NCBI RefSeq assembly: GCF_022458985.1
Contig: NC_061776.1
Location: 8,000,379-8,064,378, forward strand
Source: Mugil cephalus
Lineage: Eukaryota; Chordata; Actinopteri; Mugiliformes; Mugilidae
Direction of reading: 5' to 3'
Length of the DNA stretch: 64,000 bases
In this document: in pieces, positions 35,131 to 47,700 of the stretch
How the letters are laid out: every line of letters starts with the position of its first letter
Numbering within the stretch: the stretch's first letter is position 1
Notes under the pieces: generated by a model
What the model was told of the DNA's origin: nothing
The model's input: only the letters and a program-made list of their open reading frames with translations
Databases searched by the model: none
Made by a program: the position numbers and the translations under genes

Positions 35131-35829
35131 GTTTTTGAAGTCTGTATATTTATATTTATATAAAGTTAACTAGAGCATAATGCAAGATTAAATATTAAGG
35201 AATCAACAAAGGATTTCTCCTATGATTCAGTGAAATGTCTACAGAAACATTTCTATGACTGTTCTTTAAGTAATCAAATACTGTTATTAAAAAAACAAAA
35301 ACAAAACACAGCTAGCACGGTTAATAATAAAACTACAGGGATCAGTTTCATTAGTACTGAGTTACAAACTGATCTCAGGCCTTATCACAGCGTTAACTAA
35401 TTTCTTGAATAATGACGCAAATGACAATGCTTTACTTCCTTCAATTGAGTGACGTGTACAAAGATGCAGAAGAAGTACGAGCTGTTTTAAAAGGGAAGGG
35501 CCACCTAACGGCTAAAATTTATATGCTTGCGGTTACGTTAATTTCCTGTAATAAATAGGAACTTCAAAGTGCAAACACCCTCTTCCTGCTCTGGCGGCAG
35601 CAGCAGCAGCAACGCTGTGCAGTCACGGTTCCATTTAAAAGGATGAGCTACAACGCCATCTGGTGATACTTCATCAACTGGACCACGCGTGTGACAGAGA
35701 AATCATCTGAGTAGTAGTTAAACAGAAAATTGACTCATAGTCAATTAAGCGATCAGCTGTTATGAATGTGAGGCAGAGCACCAAGTGTTCACAACAAACT
35801 GAGAAGTCGCTCAAGTTTGTTTCCAGACA

Positions 35830-35835
35830 TTTATT
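35830..35835 (-). terminator. Candidate poly(A) signal of the first zinc-finger gene
   Basis: AATAAA on the minus strand, about 970 bases downstream of the stop at 36804. Other, weaker candidates lie in A+T-rich sequence near 36217. Confidence 0.35.
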
Positions 35836-36803
35836 AAACTGAACAGTTTAACAAGAAAAATATAAGCAATGGATTTTTTTTTTAAAAGCTTCAGTTGTTA
35901 AGTCTTAACTTTGGACTGAAAATTGTGTTTGTGTTTTAACCGAAGTAAAGAAAAGCGAATGAAGACGAACTCGGCCAAGGGGTCTGAGACCAGACGTGGT
36001 CTGAGGAACAGAAAGTTTGGTGTGCGACGCCCAAAAGCCAAGAATGACACGTCCGTCATATAGTGTCTCTTTCAGGTTGAGAGCGAACATGTTTCATGTA
36101 AGAATCACAATAAGGAAAGATTTCAGCAGTTGGTTTTAACACTTTTTTTTTAATATAAACAAGAGAAAATGATTCTGGGATGAACTTTCATGGAAATATG
36201 GAGCCAGGCATTTTTTTTATTATTATTATTTTACAGATATTGACATTTAAACATGAACCTGAGAGGTAATATTCAATGGATTCAAACTGAATTTGCACTC
36301 GTCACAGATGAGGAGAGAGCAAATGAGAAAAAATTATAATCTTGTGCTCCTAAAAAATGTCATTACTGACATGAAGTAAGGCTCATTTCTACACGACAAG
36401 CTAAAAACAAAGAGTTGAGGAGTAGCTGTAAGAGGAAGGCTGGAAGATTCTTGTTTGATGATTCCACTTTTTCTTTTTTTTTTGGATTTCTAGCTTTGGA
36501 AGTGTCTCACAAATGCTGACTTGCGTGAATGAGGGTGCAGTTCGGTTTCACATTTTCATAATCTCGAGACAAGTATTTAAAAAAAAAAGAAAGAAAGAAA
36601 AGAAAACAGAAGCGAACGTTTTAAAATCCATCCAGATAGTCTTTGCATAGTAAAATATGCATCAATGTACAAAGTCTGTCAGTAAATGCCTCACGAGGTT
36701 GAAAAACCGCCAACCCAGAAAAAAAAAACAAACAAGTTGCAGCGTTTTCATTTGGTGTCAAAGTTTCATTCGTGTCCGTCCACCTGAGACGCGCCGTCCC
36801 CTC

Positions 36804-37867
36804 TCAGCTGTACGTGTGAATGATTCTGTGCCGTTTCAAATGGTGCATCAGGATGAAGGTCTTCCCGCACTGTGAGCAGCTGTACGGCCGCTCGCCGCTG
36901 TGCGTTCGCTGGTGGACCCTCAGGCTGCTCTGCTGCGTGAACCTCTTCCCGCACTGCCCGCAGCCGTACGGTTTCTCCCCCGTGTGCGTCCGGTGGTGGA
37001 TGCTGAGGTGCGACGAGCACTGGAAGCTTTTGCCGCACACCGTGCACCAGAACGCTCGCTTTCTCTTGTGGCTCTGCTGGTGCAGCTTGAACTGGTGCAG
37101 GCGGTTGAACGTCTTCCCGCACTGCGAGCAGCCGTAGGCCCGGGACACGCCGGAGAGGGGCTTGTGGAGGGCGTGGGGGTGGAAGCCGCTCGGCGGGAAA
37201 GCGTTGTGAGGGTGGGTCGCGGCTTGCCTGTCTCCAGTCGCGGTCTCCCTCTCAGGGTCTCCGCCTGGCTGCCTCAGGTGAGCAGCGTTCGAGGTGTTCC
37301 TCTGCGGGTAAATTTGCTCCTTGTGCTTGTCTTGCTGCGACAGGGCAGCCTGGGGTCTGGGCTGAAAACCGGACGACTGTGGAACGTCCTTCTGAAACTC
37401 GCTGTTGTAAATCCCGTTGCACAGTCTCTGAGAGGGCGACTGCTGAACACTAGTTTTGCTCATGTTGGAAACCTCGTTTGCATCTGAATGGTCTGGGAAT
37501 GTGTTGGAGTACTCCTCCACTACGCTAGAGAAGTCGGGGAAACCGGTGTCAATGTCATTACCTTCAATTATGGACGACCAGAGCTGATTCTCCCTTTCGT
37601 CCATGGAAAAGTCAGCAGCAATCTGAGTCTGCTTCCCCACGTTGTGTTGGCACCCATCCTGTCTGAACGCCAGCCGGTCCTCCTCCTTCTCCGTCTTGAC
37701 GGTGAACTGAAGGCCGCCGATGTCGACCCCGTGCTGACCAGGGTTATACGAGTCGCTGAAGTCTGGAGGTTTCTGCCTGGCGACCTCTGAGTGGGTTAAC
37801 TCGTGGTCCTCTTCGAAATGCTGGTTCTCTGGAGCGTTATTAGCGTTGGGGTATTGCACAGCAGAGC
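36804..37867 (-). CDS. Zinc-finger gene 1, exon 3 (linker and four C2H2 fingers)
   Basis: Acceptor ctcgcag|GCTCTG. Separated from exon 2 by a 94-base intron. All four fingers keep their Cys-Cys-His-His ligands. Confidence 0.88.
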
Positions 37868-40025
37868 CTGCGAGTAAGTAACAGGCGTTAAGAGACTTCA
37901 TTTACAAAGACGTATATTTTACAAGTTTGACTTCTGTCCAATATCCAGTTCTTTAACTCACTGATCGGTCCAACAGACTCACTGATCCATAGCGCCTCAT
38001 CTGGACTCTCTTCTTTAATTGTGAAGGAAACAGAGGCCTCTTCAATCTCAGGAAACTATATCATGGGAGGAGACATTCGTTGCTTTATTTGGGCATTTGT
38101 AGACAGCAAAATACATACACAGTATACACGATATATAATGTTGATTTGGAAATGGTGTTAGAAATCAGTTCCTCATTTATTGAGCGGACACACAGTTTGA
38201 TTGAGAGTCATTTAAGCTCCTCTACTCTCCGCCAACTGTATCTGCTTTATCAGGTTATTTGATCAAAGCAGTTCTCGGGTGTGTACCATCCTATTTTAAT
38301 CAATAAAACCAAAGCAATTACCCGAGAGGGACCAAAACTTCCCTCAGAAAGACACTGTAGGGAGAGGTGATCTGTGGTTCATGCAGTCAAGCTGACTGAA
38401 GCCAGTCACTGTATTTCTAAATGAGTTGTGATCCACAAAACCAAAACATTCAGCTCAAAGACAATAAGAGATAAACTGCAGAGTAACGGCATATGTGTAT
38501 TTTTTTTTTTAAGTCAGATTGAAACATGGTTGATTATTTTATCTGGCGTTAGTGCGGGCCGGGGCAGATTTTGCAGTTTCTAATCAATAAAATCAAAACA
38601 ATTAGCTTAAAGACAATAAAACTCTCAATAGAGCAGAAATAAACTGCAGGGAGAGGTGATTTGTCACGCCTGGGTCAATAGCTATTCATTTATTTTATCT
38701 AGTCAGTTGTGGGTGTTTTCGATAACGTCCGATAAGATCAATACTACCAAAACAATTAGCTAAAAGACATTAAAAATGTCTATAGTGTGGAAGACAATGA
38801 AGGGGTAGGTGATATTGGTACATGAATTTGTCATGAATTGACTTTCTTAAGGTAGCTGCTTATTCTGTCAGTGATTCTACTAGGTCACATGTGTAGCGTT
38901 GTTGTTTTCTACATTGAAATCAAAACAATAATAAAATAAAAGACACTAAAACTTCCCATCGCGCTGAAAGACGCTGCGGGGTGAGGTTGACGGTTGATGG
39001 TCTGGTAAATAACAAAATGGATTAAATTTTGTCCGTTGTCTGGTTAAGGGCGGGTTATGTGCAGTTTGTTTGCTAATCAATAAAACCAAAACAAATAGCT
39101 AAAAGACACTAAAACCTTCCAAGGCTGGAAGAAAATGCAGGTATATCGAGCCAGGAGACGTCACAGAATGATTAAAGCCAGTCACTGTGTTTATGGGTTG
39201 ATTGCGCAGTTGTTGTTTTTTTAGCAAGAAAACCAAAACAATCAGCTGAAAGACACTAAAACTCCCTCTAGAGCTGAAAGAAACTGCAGGGTGACGTGAT
39301 AAGTGCACTGTCACCCACCAGGCCTCTATCACAGTCTTTTCCATGTTTCTTTACATTTAAATATTGCCACAGCCCCATTAACCCACATAGATTCTTTAGG
39401 GGCCACTGTGGTTTGGCTGTTTCCGCCACTTTTTCCTGTTGGTAACGTAACCCTTTACTGTGATATTTAACACTGCTAAGATTAACCCATATTTTTTAAA
39501 TTGTGAAAAAGGGCACAGACCTTTATATCTCCTGTGGGATCAGTTCCTCGGTCCATGTAGTTTTCTAAAATGCAGAAAACATAAGTTTTCAAAAGCAACA
39601 CAAAAGTGAAATTGGATATTTTTTTAAGTAGAGATGCCCCTGAATGTATTATTAACAATGCAAACCGACATACGCAAGAGGCAAGCCGCTCATACGGTGC
39701 TGTTTTAACTAATGTTCCTGCTGTTTTGCAAAATGTGGTGTCACTTCTACGTAAAGATGCATAATACATTAATTATGTCGTCAATGTGAACACAGATGAG
39801 GGAGCCGAGCATCTCACCGAATCCGCGCTGCAGCTGTGCATTCTTGTTCTCCATCACCATCAGTTTCCTTTTCAGCATCTCATTCTCGCTCTGCTTTCGG
39901 GATATTTCAAGATGCAAAAACGCACATTTGTCATCGACTAGTTTGGATATCTCAGCCACTGCTGCCTTCACCAGCACCTCCATTATTGAGGATAACTGTG
40001 TTTGGAAGGGAATGCACGTCGCCAT
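36804..40025 (-). CDS. C2H2 zinc-finger protein with coiled-coil N-terminus (gene 1 of cluster)
   Basis: Predicted 449-residue nuclear DNA-binding protein, exons 40025-39818, 38039-37962 and 37867-36804; phases 1 and 1 close on TGA. Exon 1 encodes the cluster's shared N-terminal module ([20 protein letters not shown], then a Lys/Glu/Leu heptad-like stretch, residues about 14-66). Exon 2 adds an acidic peptide with a SUMO-type site (FTIKEES). Exon 3 has a long polar linker with a second one (FTVKTEKEE) and four C2H2 fingers at the C-terminus (YGCSQCGKTFNRLHQFKLHQ, then WCTVCGKSF, YGCGQCGKRF and YSCSQCGKTF units) joined by TGEKP/SGERP linkers. The exon 2 acceptor (ttgaag|AGG at 38039) is weak; it was chosen because the two better-looking AGs upstream break the frame. 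Likely a transcription factor; target unknown. No orthologue recognised. Confidence 0.85.
37962..38039 (-). CDS. Zinc-finger gene 1, exon 2 (acidic, SUMO-type motif)
   Basis: 78 bases, phase 1-1 (ttgaag|AGGCCTC ... CCGATCA|gtgagt). Encodes EASVSFTIKEESPDEAL and then WISESVGPI. The conserved-looking protein supports the exon even though its acceptor is poor. Confidence 0.6.
38290..39330. repeat. Diverged tandem repeat, ~140-167-bp period, about seven copies
   Basis: A core of about 70 bases recurs at about 38300, 38440, 38585, 38748, 38915, 39080 and 39225. It reads roughly AAAACCAAAACAATTAGCTA, then AAGACACTAAAACTTCC, then GCTGAAAGAAACTGCAGGG and GAGGTGAT. The array fills most of intron 1 of zinc-finger gene 1. 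Confidence 0.75.
39818..40025 (-). CDS. Zinc-finger gene 1, exon 1 (N-terminal module)
   Basis: ATGGCGACGTGC... to GGATTCG|gtgaga, phase 1, 69 codons plus one base. Coiled-coil-like. Confidence 0.8.
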
Positions 40026-40473
40026 GTTAAATACTACAAAGTAATATGCACGGGAACGAATATAAATAAATAAAAAAAAGGGTACGTGCACGCAACGGTC
40101 TACAAAATACGGAAAACCCCGACGCAGTAGAAAAATTGTTACATCCCTGTGTTTTTCTAGCTAGCTGGACCCTTTCTTCCGTGTGGCGGAAGACGCTACC
40201 GTAAGAACGCGAATAGAAACGCAGCGAAATATCGGTCAACAAGGAACAGACAAACAGAAGCTTGAGACGATGGCCTTTTTAAATCATCGCTCACAGGTAT
40301 TTCAAGTAACCTTTTTTTTTTTCTTTTTTTTTTTTTAACCTTTTTGTCAAGTCCGTACAGGTTTGTAAAATTAGACCGAGCGGTTGTCTGGCAAGATTCA
40401 TAAAAACACAAAAGATGGTGGATTCAAAGCACTGTGCTCAGTACAATTTTACAACAAGGCCTATATGTCTATA

Positions 40474-40824
40474 CACTGTCTGGCCTAAAAAAAAAATAAA
40501 AAAGTTGCCAACTGGATTTAAGTAAGCTAGTAGGTAGGAGCCTCCTATATTTATGATAATTACTGCGTGGGTGATTATCTTTCAACTGGCAACAAGTTAT
40601 TTAACCTCAACCGATGCAGTGAGTAGCCACTCATTTCTTAAACAACCGTTATGTGGTCATGGAAAAGATGTTAATCTGTTCGAGAAGGGTCAAATCATCG
40701 GCATGCATCAAGCGGAAAAAAACATCTAAGGAGATTGCAGAAATATTCCATGCTGTAATCAACGCTAAAACCTGTACAACACAATGTAAGAGTGTGCAAC
40801 TTTTTTTTTTTTTTGGCCTGGCAG

Positions 40825-40826
<2 letters not shown>
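40474..40826 (+). mobile_element. Internally deleted Tc1-like element
   Basis: Ends are CACTGTCTGGCCTAAAAAAA on the left and tttttggcctggcagta on the right, with TA beside each. Between them a damaged N-terminal transposase piece is readable near 40680-40775 (EKGQIIGMHQAE, then KTSKEIAEIFHAVI in a shifted frame). The catalytic part is gone. A (TG)n tract starts right after the right end. Confidence 0.65.

Positions 40827-40828
<2 letters not shown>

Positions 40829-40862
<34 letters not shown>
40829..40862. repeat. (TG)n microsatellite
   Basis: About 16 TG units directly after the right end of the Tc1-like element. Confidence 0.9.
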
Positions 40863-40867
<5 letters not shown>

Positions 40868-40899
40868 CTGTGTTTGTAATTATTATAATTTATTATACT

Positions 40900-43000
40900 T
40901 CCAGGAAACAATTTGAGTCCAATTTTGAGAAATCACTGCAGTCTACTGAACACTTATCTGCACTTGAAGCTCTGCACAGGATGAAGCTTATTAACCTATA
41001 AATTAATCTCCAGTAGTCTCTAATGTACTCACTACTAAGCCTTTTAGTGGTTTAATAAACGATTATTCTAAAAATCCAAACTGTGCATTATGCCCCTAGA
41101 ACTGAAATAATACTCAGGGGTTCCTCATGGTTCCATACTGGGTCCTCTGCTGGTTTCAGGCTTTACAACTTATCCAACTATGTGGCAACTGTAGAAATAA
41201 ATGAGGCAAGTTGGGAGAAAATAACAAAATGAGGAGGACGCAGTGCAAGAAAGATTAAAGAATAAATAATAATTTACTTACACGGATCAATTAAAAAAAA
41301 AAAAAAAAAAACTCAGTTCTGTAGACTTAGGATTTTATTTATTTAAAATTACAAAAGAGGGAAAATCTGATTTTATTTTCAATGCATTCATTCACCTTCC
41401 ATTCAAATAAACAATCATTGTAAATGTCACACGATAACTGTGAATTACACTATAATTGTTTTGCGTATAAATGGGTGATCTAGTGTAACAACTCTCTGGA
41501 TTAAACTATACTCGAAACTCCACAAATGAAGGAATAATAAAAAAAGTACAAGAATTAAATTCGTATTACAGCTTTGAAAGGCAGTAACACTGTAGTGTTA
41601 TGTTAGGGTTTTCACTCCCGTGTGGAAGATAGAGGCACTCACACTATACCATGAGTCATACAGGGTTTTGTGTCTTTCTGGGGCTATTTTAACTATGTCC
41701 AACTGCCTACTGCAAACAATTAAAAACAAACAGCACACTTCCTTAAAGACACAATTGCTCAACCAGAGGAATACCTCTTCATTATACAGTTGTCCATGTA
41801 AAACGCTTGACACGACCTCTACAATGTGTTGTATCCAACTGTTCTTATCACAAACACAGGTTATATTTTTATAAAAATACATCCCACAAAATAAATATCA
41901 GTCAAAGCTAGCAGCATAAGCAATGAGAATCTTAAGTGTGTGTGTGTATCACTGAGGTATTTCATGTTTCTTTAGTTATGAATAATGTACAATTATTAGA
42001 TATTCTTCAGCACAAACTTATAGTGTCTCCTACATATTTCCAAAATTAACATTGCAGTTTTGGGTGAATGAGTGGGGAGGTGTGATATATTTGACATATT
42101 GACTTAACCCAAAAAAATACAAAGCATGAGTTTTGTTGGGTTTTGTGCCTTTTGAAACATCAAACTGATCAATTATCAAAATATAAACTCACTTGTCAGT
42201 TAATTAGGTACGCCAGTGAAAACAAACGCATCCTAATATAATAGTTCTGCAATATATAATAGCTTCATGGAGGAAATGGTAATCAGCTTTTGTTTGAAAT
42301 AACAGAGCTGAAACACTTGTGTTGACTAGTGAGATGTCAGCCAAGTGCATTTCAAGACTCATTTACATGTGGTTCAGTTTGAATTAAAGTGAGGACACGG
42401 TTGTTCATCTGTTATCGTATTGACACATAATTTTAGCATTAGTTTTAGGCAACTTCTGCAACAAAAATAAAGTCAGAGCAATGTCACTGATTTCCGTCTC
42501 AAATGGACAAACCATTTAGATGTAAAGTGGATCTACATAAAAGGTTTGGCAGTCGTTTCCAAAGATTGATCCAAATATTCCTATTGAGTTATTTTTATTA
42601 TAAATGTAACTTAGCCTAAAAAAAGTAAACTTTTGACAGACCAATTAAACCTTTCACTTCTAGGAATTTGAACCATTTCAATGGTAACGGCACAGAAATT
42701 AAGAATGAATTGTGTTTTAAATTCAGCAATGAGAGAAACGAATCAGTGTCACTGTGATTGAGGTAATAGTTTAGATTGATTTGCTGGACAAAAATAATAA
42801 TAATGTATAATCTGTAACTGATCAAATACAGTACACTAACTAAAAAGTTGTATCACAATTTGCACTGAAAACGAAGAAACAAAACAACATTTTGTCATCA
42901 AGTACCTTGGATATAGTATCACTCATGTTGTTTGGTCATTACCATTCTTAAAACACACTATTTAAATATGACACAAATGATCAGACTTAGAAACAGCTCT
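40900..43000. other. Intergenic stretch, no gene recognised
   Basis: A+T-rich. The only protein-like trace is a tiny reverse-transcriptase scrap at about 41110-41150 (SGVPHGSILGPLL, plus strand). Confidence 0.5.
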
Positions 43001-43012
43001 GAGGATTGACTG

Positions 43013-43603
43013 TAGACTGTATATGAATACGGACGGCGCCGAATACGTGAGTTTGGAGCCAGAGTCTGATCAGTGTGGTCCTAGAGTGGAGCCACAACAT
43101 CAATGACCCGACCACATTTCTTCAGATTCACTCCCGTTTTCATTCATTTAATACTACGCCCTGCTCTACCCCCACTAGCTACAAGGAAATGTTGGATTAT
43201 ACACTGAGCTTATTTACTTATTTTTTTCTTCTTGCACTCAAGGTCTCACGGGGCCGCTTTATAAAGTGGTTGGCATGGCAACTGGTAGTCATCATGAGTC
43301 CAGTTTCTATAGCGTCAAATAAACCAAAACAAAACTTGGCAGGAAAAAAAAAATCACACTTGAGCATGCATCAGCATTATAGGAACTACCTAAAATGACT
43401 GAAATAATCCTTAAAAAGAAAAATAAATTATTTGATGTGAATTGTAGTGTTTTAATTTGGCCCAAGTTCCATCCACTGACAATGGAGGAGGTCGAGCTTA
43501 TGACCTATACCGCAGCCTCCAGACACCAGGGGGAGCTCTACTTGGTTTGGCTTCACTTTTGAGGAGCAGTTCCACATCGATCTTTAATATAAAGTCTAAA
43601 TTA
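43013..43603. repeat. MITE-like dispersed repeat with inverted ends
   Basis: Left end TAGACTGTATATGAATACGG; the right end reads 'atctttaatataaagtcta', its degraded complement. Internal landmarks 'cagcctccagacaccagggg' and 'ttggcttcacttttgaggag' are common in teleost genomes. Confidence 0.65.
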
Positions 43604-43906
43604 GACAGCTTAAAAGAGTCACTTAACACTCAGCATTTTCACAACCAACACAAAGAGAATATGTTCACTCATATGTTCACTGTACTAAGTGTCGTCCACT
43701 TGGTTAAAGTAGCAGGTACCAAGAAATGTAAAAGAAACATATCTGTCATTTTGTTCTTCAAAAGAAACTAATACTTAATCAGTAACTAATACTCCTTATT
43801 CTTTAATCTTGGGCGTTTGGAAGTCATGAACACATCACACATCCGTTCAGATCTCTGGAGCAAATTGTCTTGTTCGTTTCTGACTGTGTTACTTCATTGT
43901 CGTGTA

Positions 43907-44724
43907 TTAGGTGTCTTTTTTCTCTACGTGCAGTTTAAGGTGCAGTTTCAGGATGCTCATGTGATTGAAAGTCTCACCGCATATCTCGCAGCTGAAGGAC
44001 TGCTGCTCTGTGATTTTTTCACACTGGTGCCTCTGGAACATGTTGAAACTCTCAAAGCTCTGCCCACAACTCGAGCATATAAAACTGTTTTCCCCAGGGG
44101 CGTCCCCGCAGATGTCCTCGTGGTCGCTTGAGGCTGTTACATTAAACTCAAAGACGCCTCCCCCGTGAGACCCGTCGCTCGCTGCGCTGTAATCATTCCC
44201 AGAAACCTCATGTTTGATATGTTGATCATGTGGCTCAGGTGCTAAAGTTATCTCCAAGCTTCTTGGTTGCATTCCTCTGACTGAATACTGATGGTTGTGC
44301 AACACGTCTTCCTTCTCTTTGTCTAGGAAAGGCGGATGTTTGATTGGTGTTGGGTATCCCTGCAGTTCACCAGGTGCTCCAGCAGCAGGGCTCAGGTGAA
44401 ACTTGACATCTTGTAAAAGTACACAAACAGATTCTTCAGGAGCTTCACCACTCGCATTGATTGCAGGTGGCCACAGCTGACTTTGCTCGGCGGCTCCTGT
44501 GCTACTAGCACTCCCACCCTGACTTAGAGTCTGGAGATCCTCCCTGTTAGGCTCCAGCCTTACCACTACTGCTTCCTTGTTAACCGTCTCGCTGTAGATG
44601 TGGCCTGGTAATGGTTCCTCTAACGGCGCCAGTTGGTTCTTGGGTTCAACCGTGTTCTCCAACACATGGTTCTCAGGAATTGTAAACATCAGTTGATGTG
44701 TCTCGAGCACATCCGTCTTCTCAC
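43907..44724 (-). CDS. Zinc-finger gene 2, exon 4 (third, degenerate finger pair)
   Basis: Acceptor in T-rich tract, tgttaag|GTGAGAAG, phase 1. It ends with a finger whose His-x3-His has become His-x-Cys (FQRHQC), then an intact C2H2 finger and a charged tail EKKDT. Confidence 0.82.
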
Positions 44725-47700
44725 CTTAACAAAAAAAGAAAAAAAAAAGTTTAATGAGCATGTAGTGCAAACAGCGATTCATCATTTTAACCTGACTTGA
44801 TCAAATTTAACCACTGGGAGTTTTAATATGATACATTTTGCACTATATACAAGATATACCAATCAGCCACAAGATTAAAACCACTGACAGGTGAAGGAAG
44901 GACATTGACCATCTTGTGACAATTCAGTGTTCTGATTGGAAATGTTTGGACTTGGTATTCACTTGTGTGGACATTACTTAGATATCCACAACCCACTTAG
45001 ACCAGACTGGGCACCCCCACCCCATAGCAATAACAATCCTTGATAGTAGCAGCCATCCCCAGCAGGATGCAGCCTGACACAGGCACACACATAAAAATGC
45101 TTTAGAAACAACTAAAAAAACAAAACAAAGCATGTCAAACAGCACAAAGTGTTGACCTGGAAAAGTATCTGTGGGATGATCCACAGACGCTCCTCCCATA
45201 GGACCCAAAGGCCCCCACTAACAACACTGTGTTACCAGACACCACAGGACGCCCTCAGAAGGACAATGTCCACTCTCTTATGAGTCAAAACAGTTTTGGA
45301 GACACAAGGGAGACCTACACAATAATAGGAGGGTGGTCATAATGTTATGCCTGATTGGTACATGTTATATGCCTACAGTGTACACCAGTATCTGCTTTAA
45401 CACAGGCAAAAATAGGAATTCTGTGGGTATTCTTGAGGTATTTAGAAGTTTGTCATTTCCTGGAAATGTATTTGAAAAATGGCGACGACTCATCCTGCAC
45501 TTTAAAAAAAGCTTCCTGAAAATGTTACGTCCTTCCCTCCCCCCAGCATTGCTTCTTCATCAGCATAATTGGTAGCTTTGGTTCAAACATGTATGGACGG
45601 TGCCTGCTCAGGTCAAAGGTAATAAAAATGTAAATATGTGCACTCATCGTTTGATGCCAACTGTAATCTTTTCCGATAATGAAGTTCATTCAGTGGTTCC
45701 ATCGACACAAATGTGAACATTAATCACATGCTGATTCCTTAGTTTTGAGCTTGTGATTTGTTTAAATTCCTTTATCGCTAATATTAGATTAATTCGTAGT
45801 AAAAATGAGCATTACTTGCAGCTCTCGTCTCTTACCGTCTCTGTGGGTCTTCATGTGTCCTTTGAGGCTACTCTTCTGATTGAAGCACCTCCCGCAGATC
45901 TGGCAGCCGTACGGTTTCTCTCCGGTGTGAATTCGTAAATGTCTCTCGAGGTGTCCCGCTCGTTGAAACATCTTGCCACAGTACGAGCAGACGAAGCACT
46001 TCTTGAGTTTTATATGTCGGGGGTAACTCATCGAGCCCTCGCCCATACCGTGTAAACCCGCTTCACTTGATATCATGAGAGTGTCTGACGAGCCGTAGGG
46101 TGTCTGAGGCATCAAGCTGTTCTTGAGTTCTCCGTACGGTTTATCTGGGAAGGAGAAGGTGCTACAAGAAGCCTCGGCTGGTGATGGGAGTATCTGAGAC
46201 ATCCCAGGGAAGGAGGTCACGTTCTGCCCTGAGCCGCTGAGAAATTCTGTACTGCTCAACTCTGGGTTGTTTTGTACTCTGGGCATCCACTGTTGGGTGT
46301 CTCTCTCAAACGCTGTGAAGTTCTCGCTGATGTTGTCGCCTCCTTCCCCCGTCTGCTCGTTTCCCCCGTGAAACAGCGGCTGTGTTATGTTCTCCTCTGC
46401 AGGCACAGATTTTACCGCTACAGGTGCTAGCAGGATGTCCTCGTTCTTAGGGGGGCTGTCTTCAACCTTCATCTGGACGTCCTCCTCAGGGCGCTGGGTA
46501 TCGATGCGTGGATTCAGCTCAGGAGCGTGTTTCTGTTCGTCCACTTGGATCTCAACCGGTTGGGACTGAATTTCTGTTGAAGCAGAAATGCAGGCATCAG
46601 AAAATTAATCCTTCGAAGATGTCTTCATCTCTAAAGCCCAGCCAACCGCACCCAGAGGAAATTAGCAACTCCTGCTTGACAATAATGGAAATAGGAGGCA
46701 AGGATTTGGCACCACAAATAAAGAAATCATGGACATAGGTAAAGAAATCCCATAAATGTGTATTTGATTGTGTGTTCATTGTAACTTTTGTTAAATTAAA
46801 ATTAGCAGAATGAAACGTTAGTTCACCCCATGATCTTCCCCCGAGATTTGACCTCAGTGGTTAATATCCAATGGATCTCACACAAACTCAGTTGAGAGTC
46901 TTTTCCTGGGAAGCAGGGAAAAGGTCGGACTTCTTATAAGCCAGCTAGATGAACTCAGCTGTCACCTCGAATGCACCAACCCTCCCCCTTTTACTGTAGT
47001 CCTGTCTAAACCACGTAGCTTTTCTCTGCTTACTGTGACAGCGAGGAATGTCCCAGCCAGACTTCCAACTGTGAATTGAACCAAGGCACCATGAGAGAGG
47101 ACGAGAATAACACACAGAAGAAATGCAATTAGCTACCAGTGTGTCAGAGACCGATGAACCTTCAAATTAAGAGATTAATGTACTACCCGCCCACATATAT
47201 ATCCAGTCATATATCCAGACTATTAATATAATTTGACTCTAATGTTCTGGGAGAGTCTTTTATGGTTCAGTCCTCCAGTAAAATATTAAATTTGTATGTT
47301 GACAGAGAGCCACGAGTGTCCAAGTGTGATCCCTCATGAATCTGTGAACCTACCCTGATCCCATCCAGCTGAAGCCAGACAGCTACAGAAAGAGCAGACA
47401 GTGCTGCATGAGAGTGCAGACTCTTTTGCAGCAACACAAGGATTTACATGTGCATTTAATCCATTATGGAAGCCAGACAAACTTTGGGTCGTATGGGTTG
47501 AGGGGAGGGGCCTTCTGTGGATCATCCCACAGATACTCGATCAGTTTGGGATCTTCTGAATTTGGAAGCAAGGTCAACACCTTAAGCTGGTCTTCAAGTT
47601 TTTTTTAGTTGTTCCTAAAGCATTGATGTGTGTGTGTGCTTGTGTCAGGCTGCATCCTGCTGCCATCAACACGTCTAAGTAACATCCACACGAATGACTC

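Larger units (their letters stand above)
31158..35829. other. Intergenic region between pnp and the zinc-finger cluster
   Basis: Apart from the repeats listed separately I see no exon. A segment around 35184-35236 is the reverse complement of sequence at about 16950-17010 (aatcaacaaagg...tattaagg order), another dispersed repeat pair. Confidence 0.5.

Noticed and set aside
36900-37487. 195-codon open frame on the plus strand
   Set aside because: Antisense to the finger exon of zinc-finger gene 1; its Leu/Arg/Val-rich sequence is what C2H2 codons give when read backwards.
40027-40411. Short minus-strand open frames just upstream of zinc-finger gene 1 (for example MLTDISLRFYSRSYG)
   Set aside because: They precede the module's ATG, show no domain, and more likely belong to promoter/5'UTR.
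43907-46573. Treating 45.8-46.6 kb and 43.9-44.7 kb as two separate single-exon zinc-finger genes
   Set aside because: Both start after clean acceptors rather than at ATGs, their phases match each other and the upstream exon exactly, and no first exon of the shared type is visible between them.
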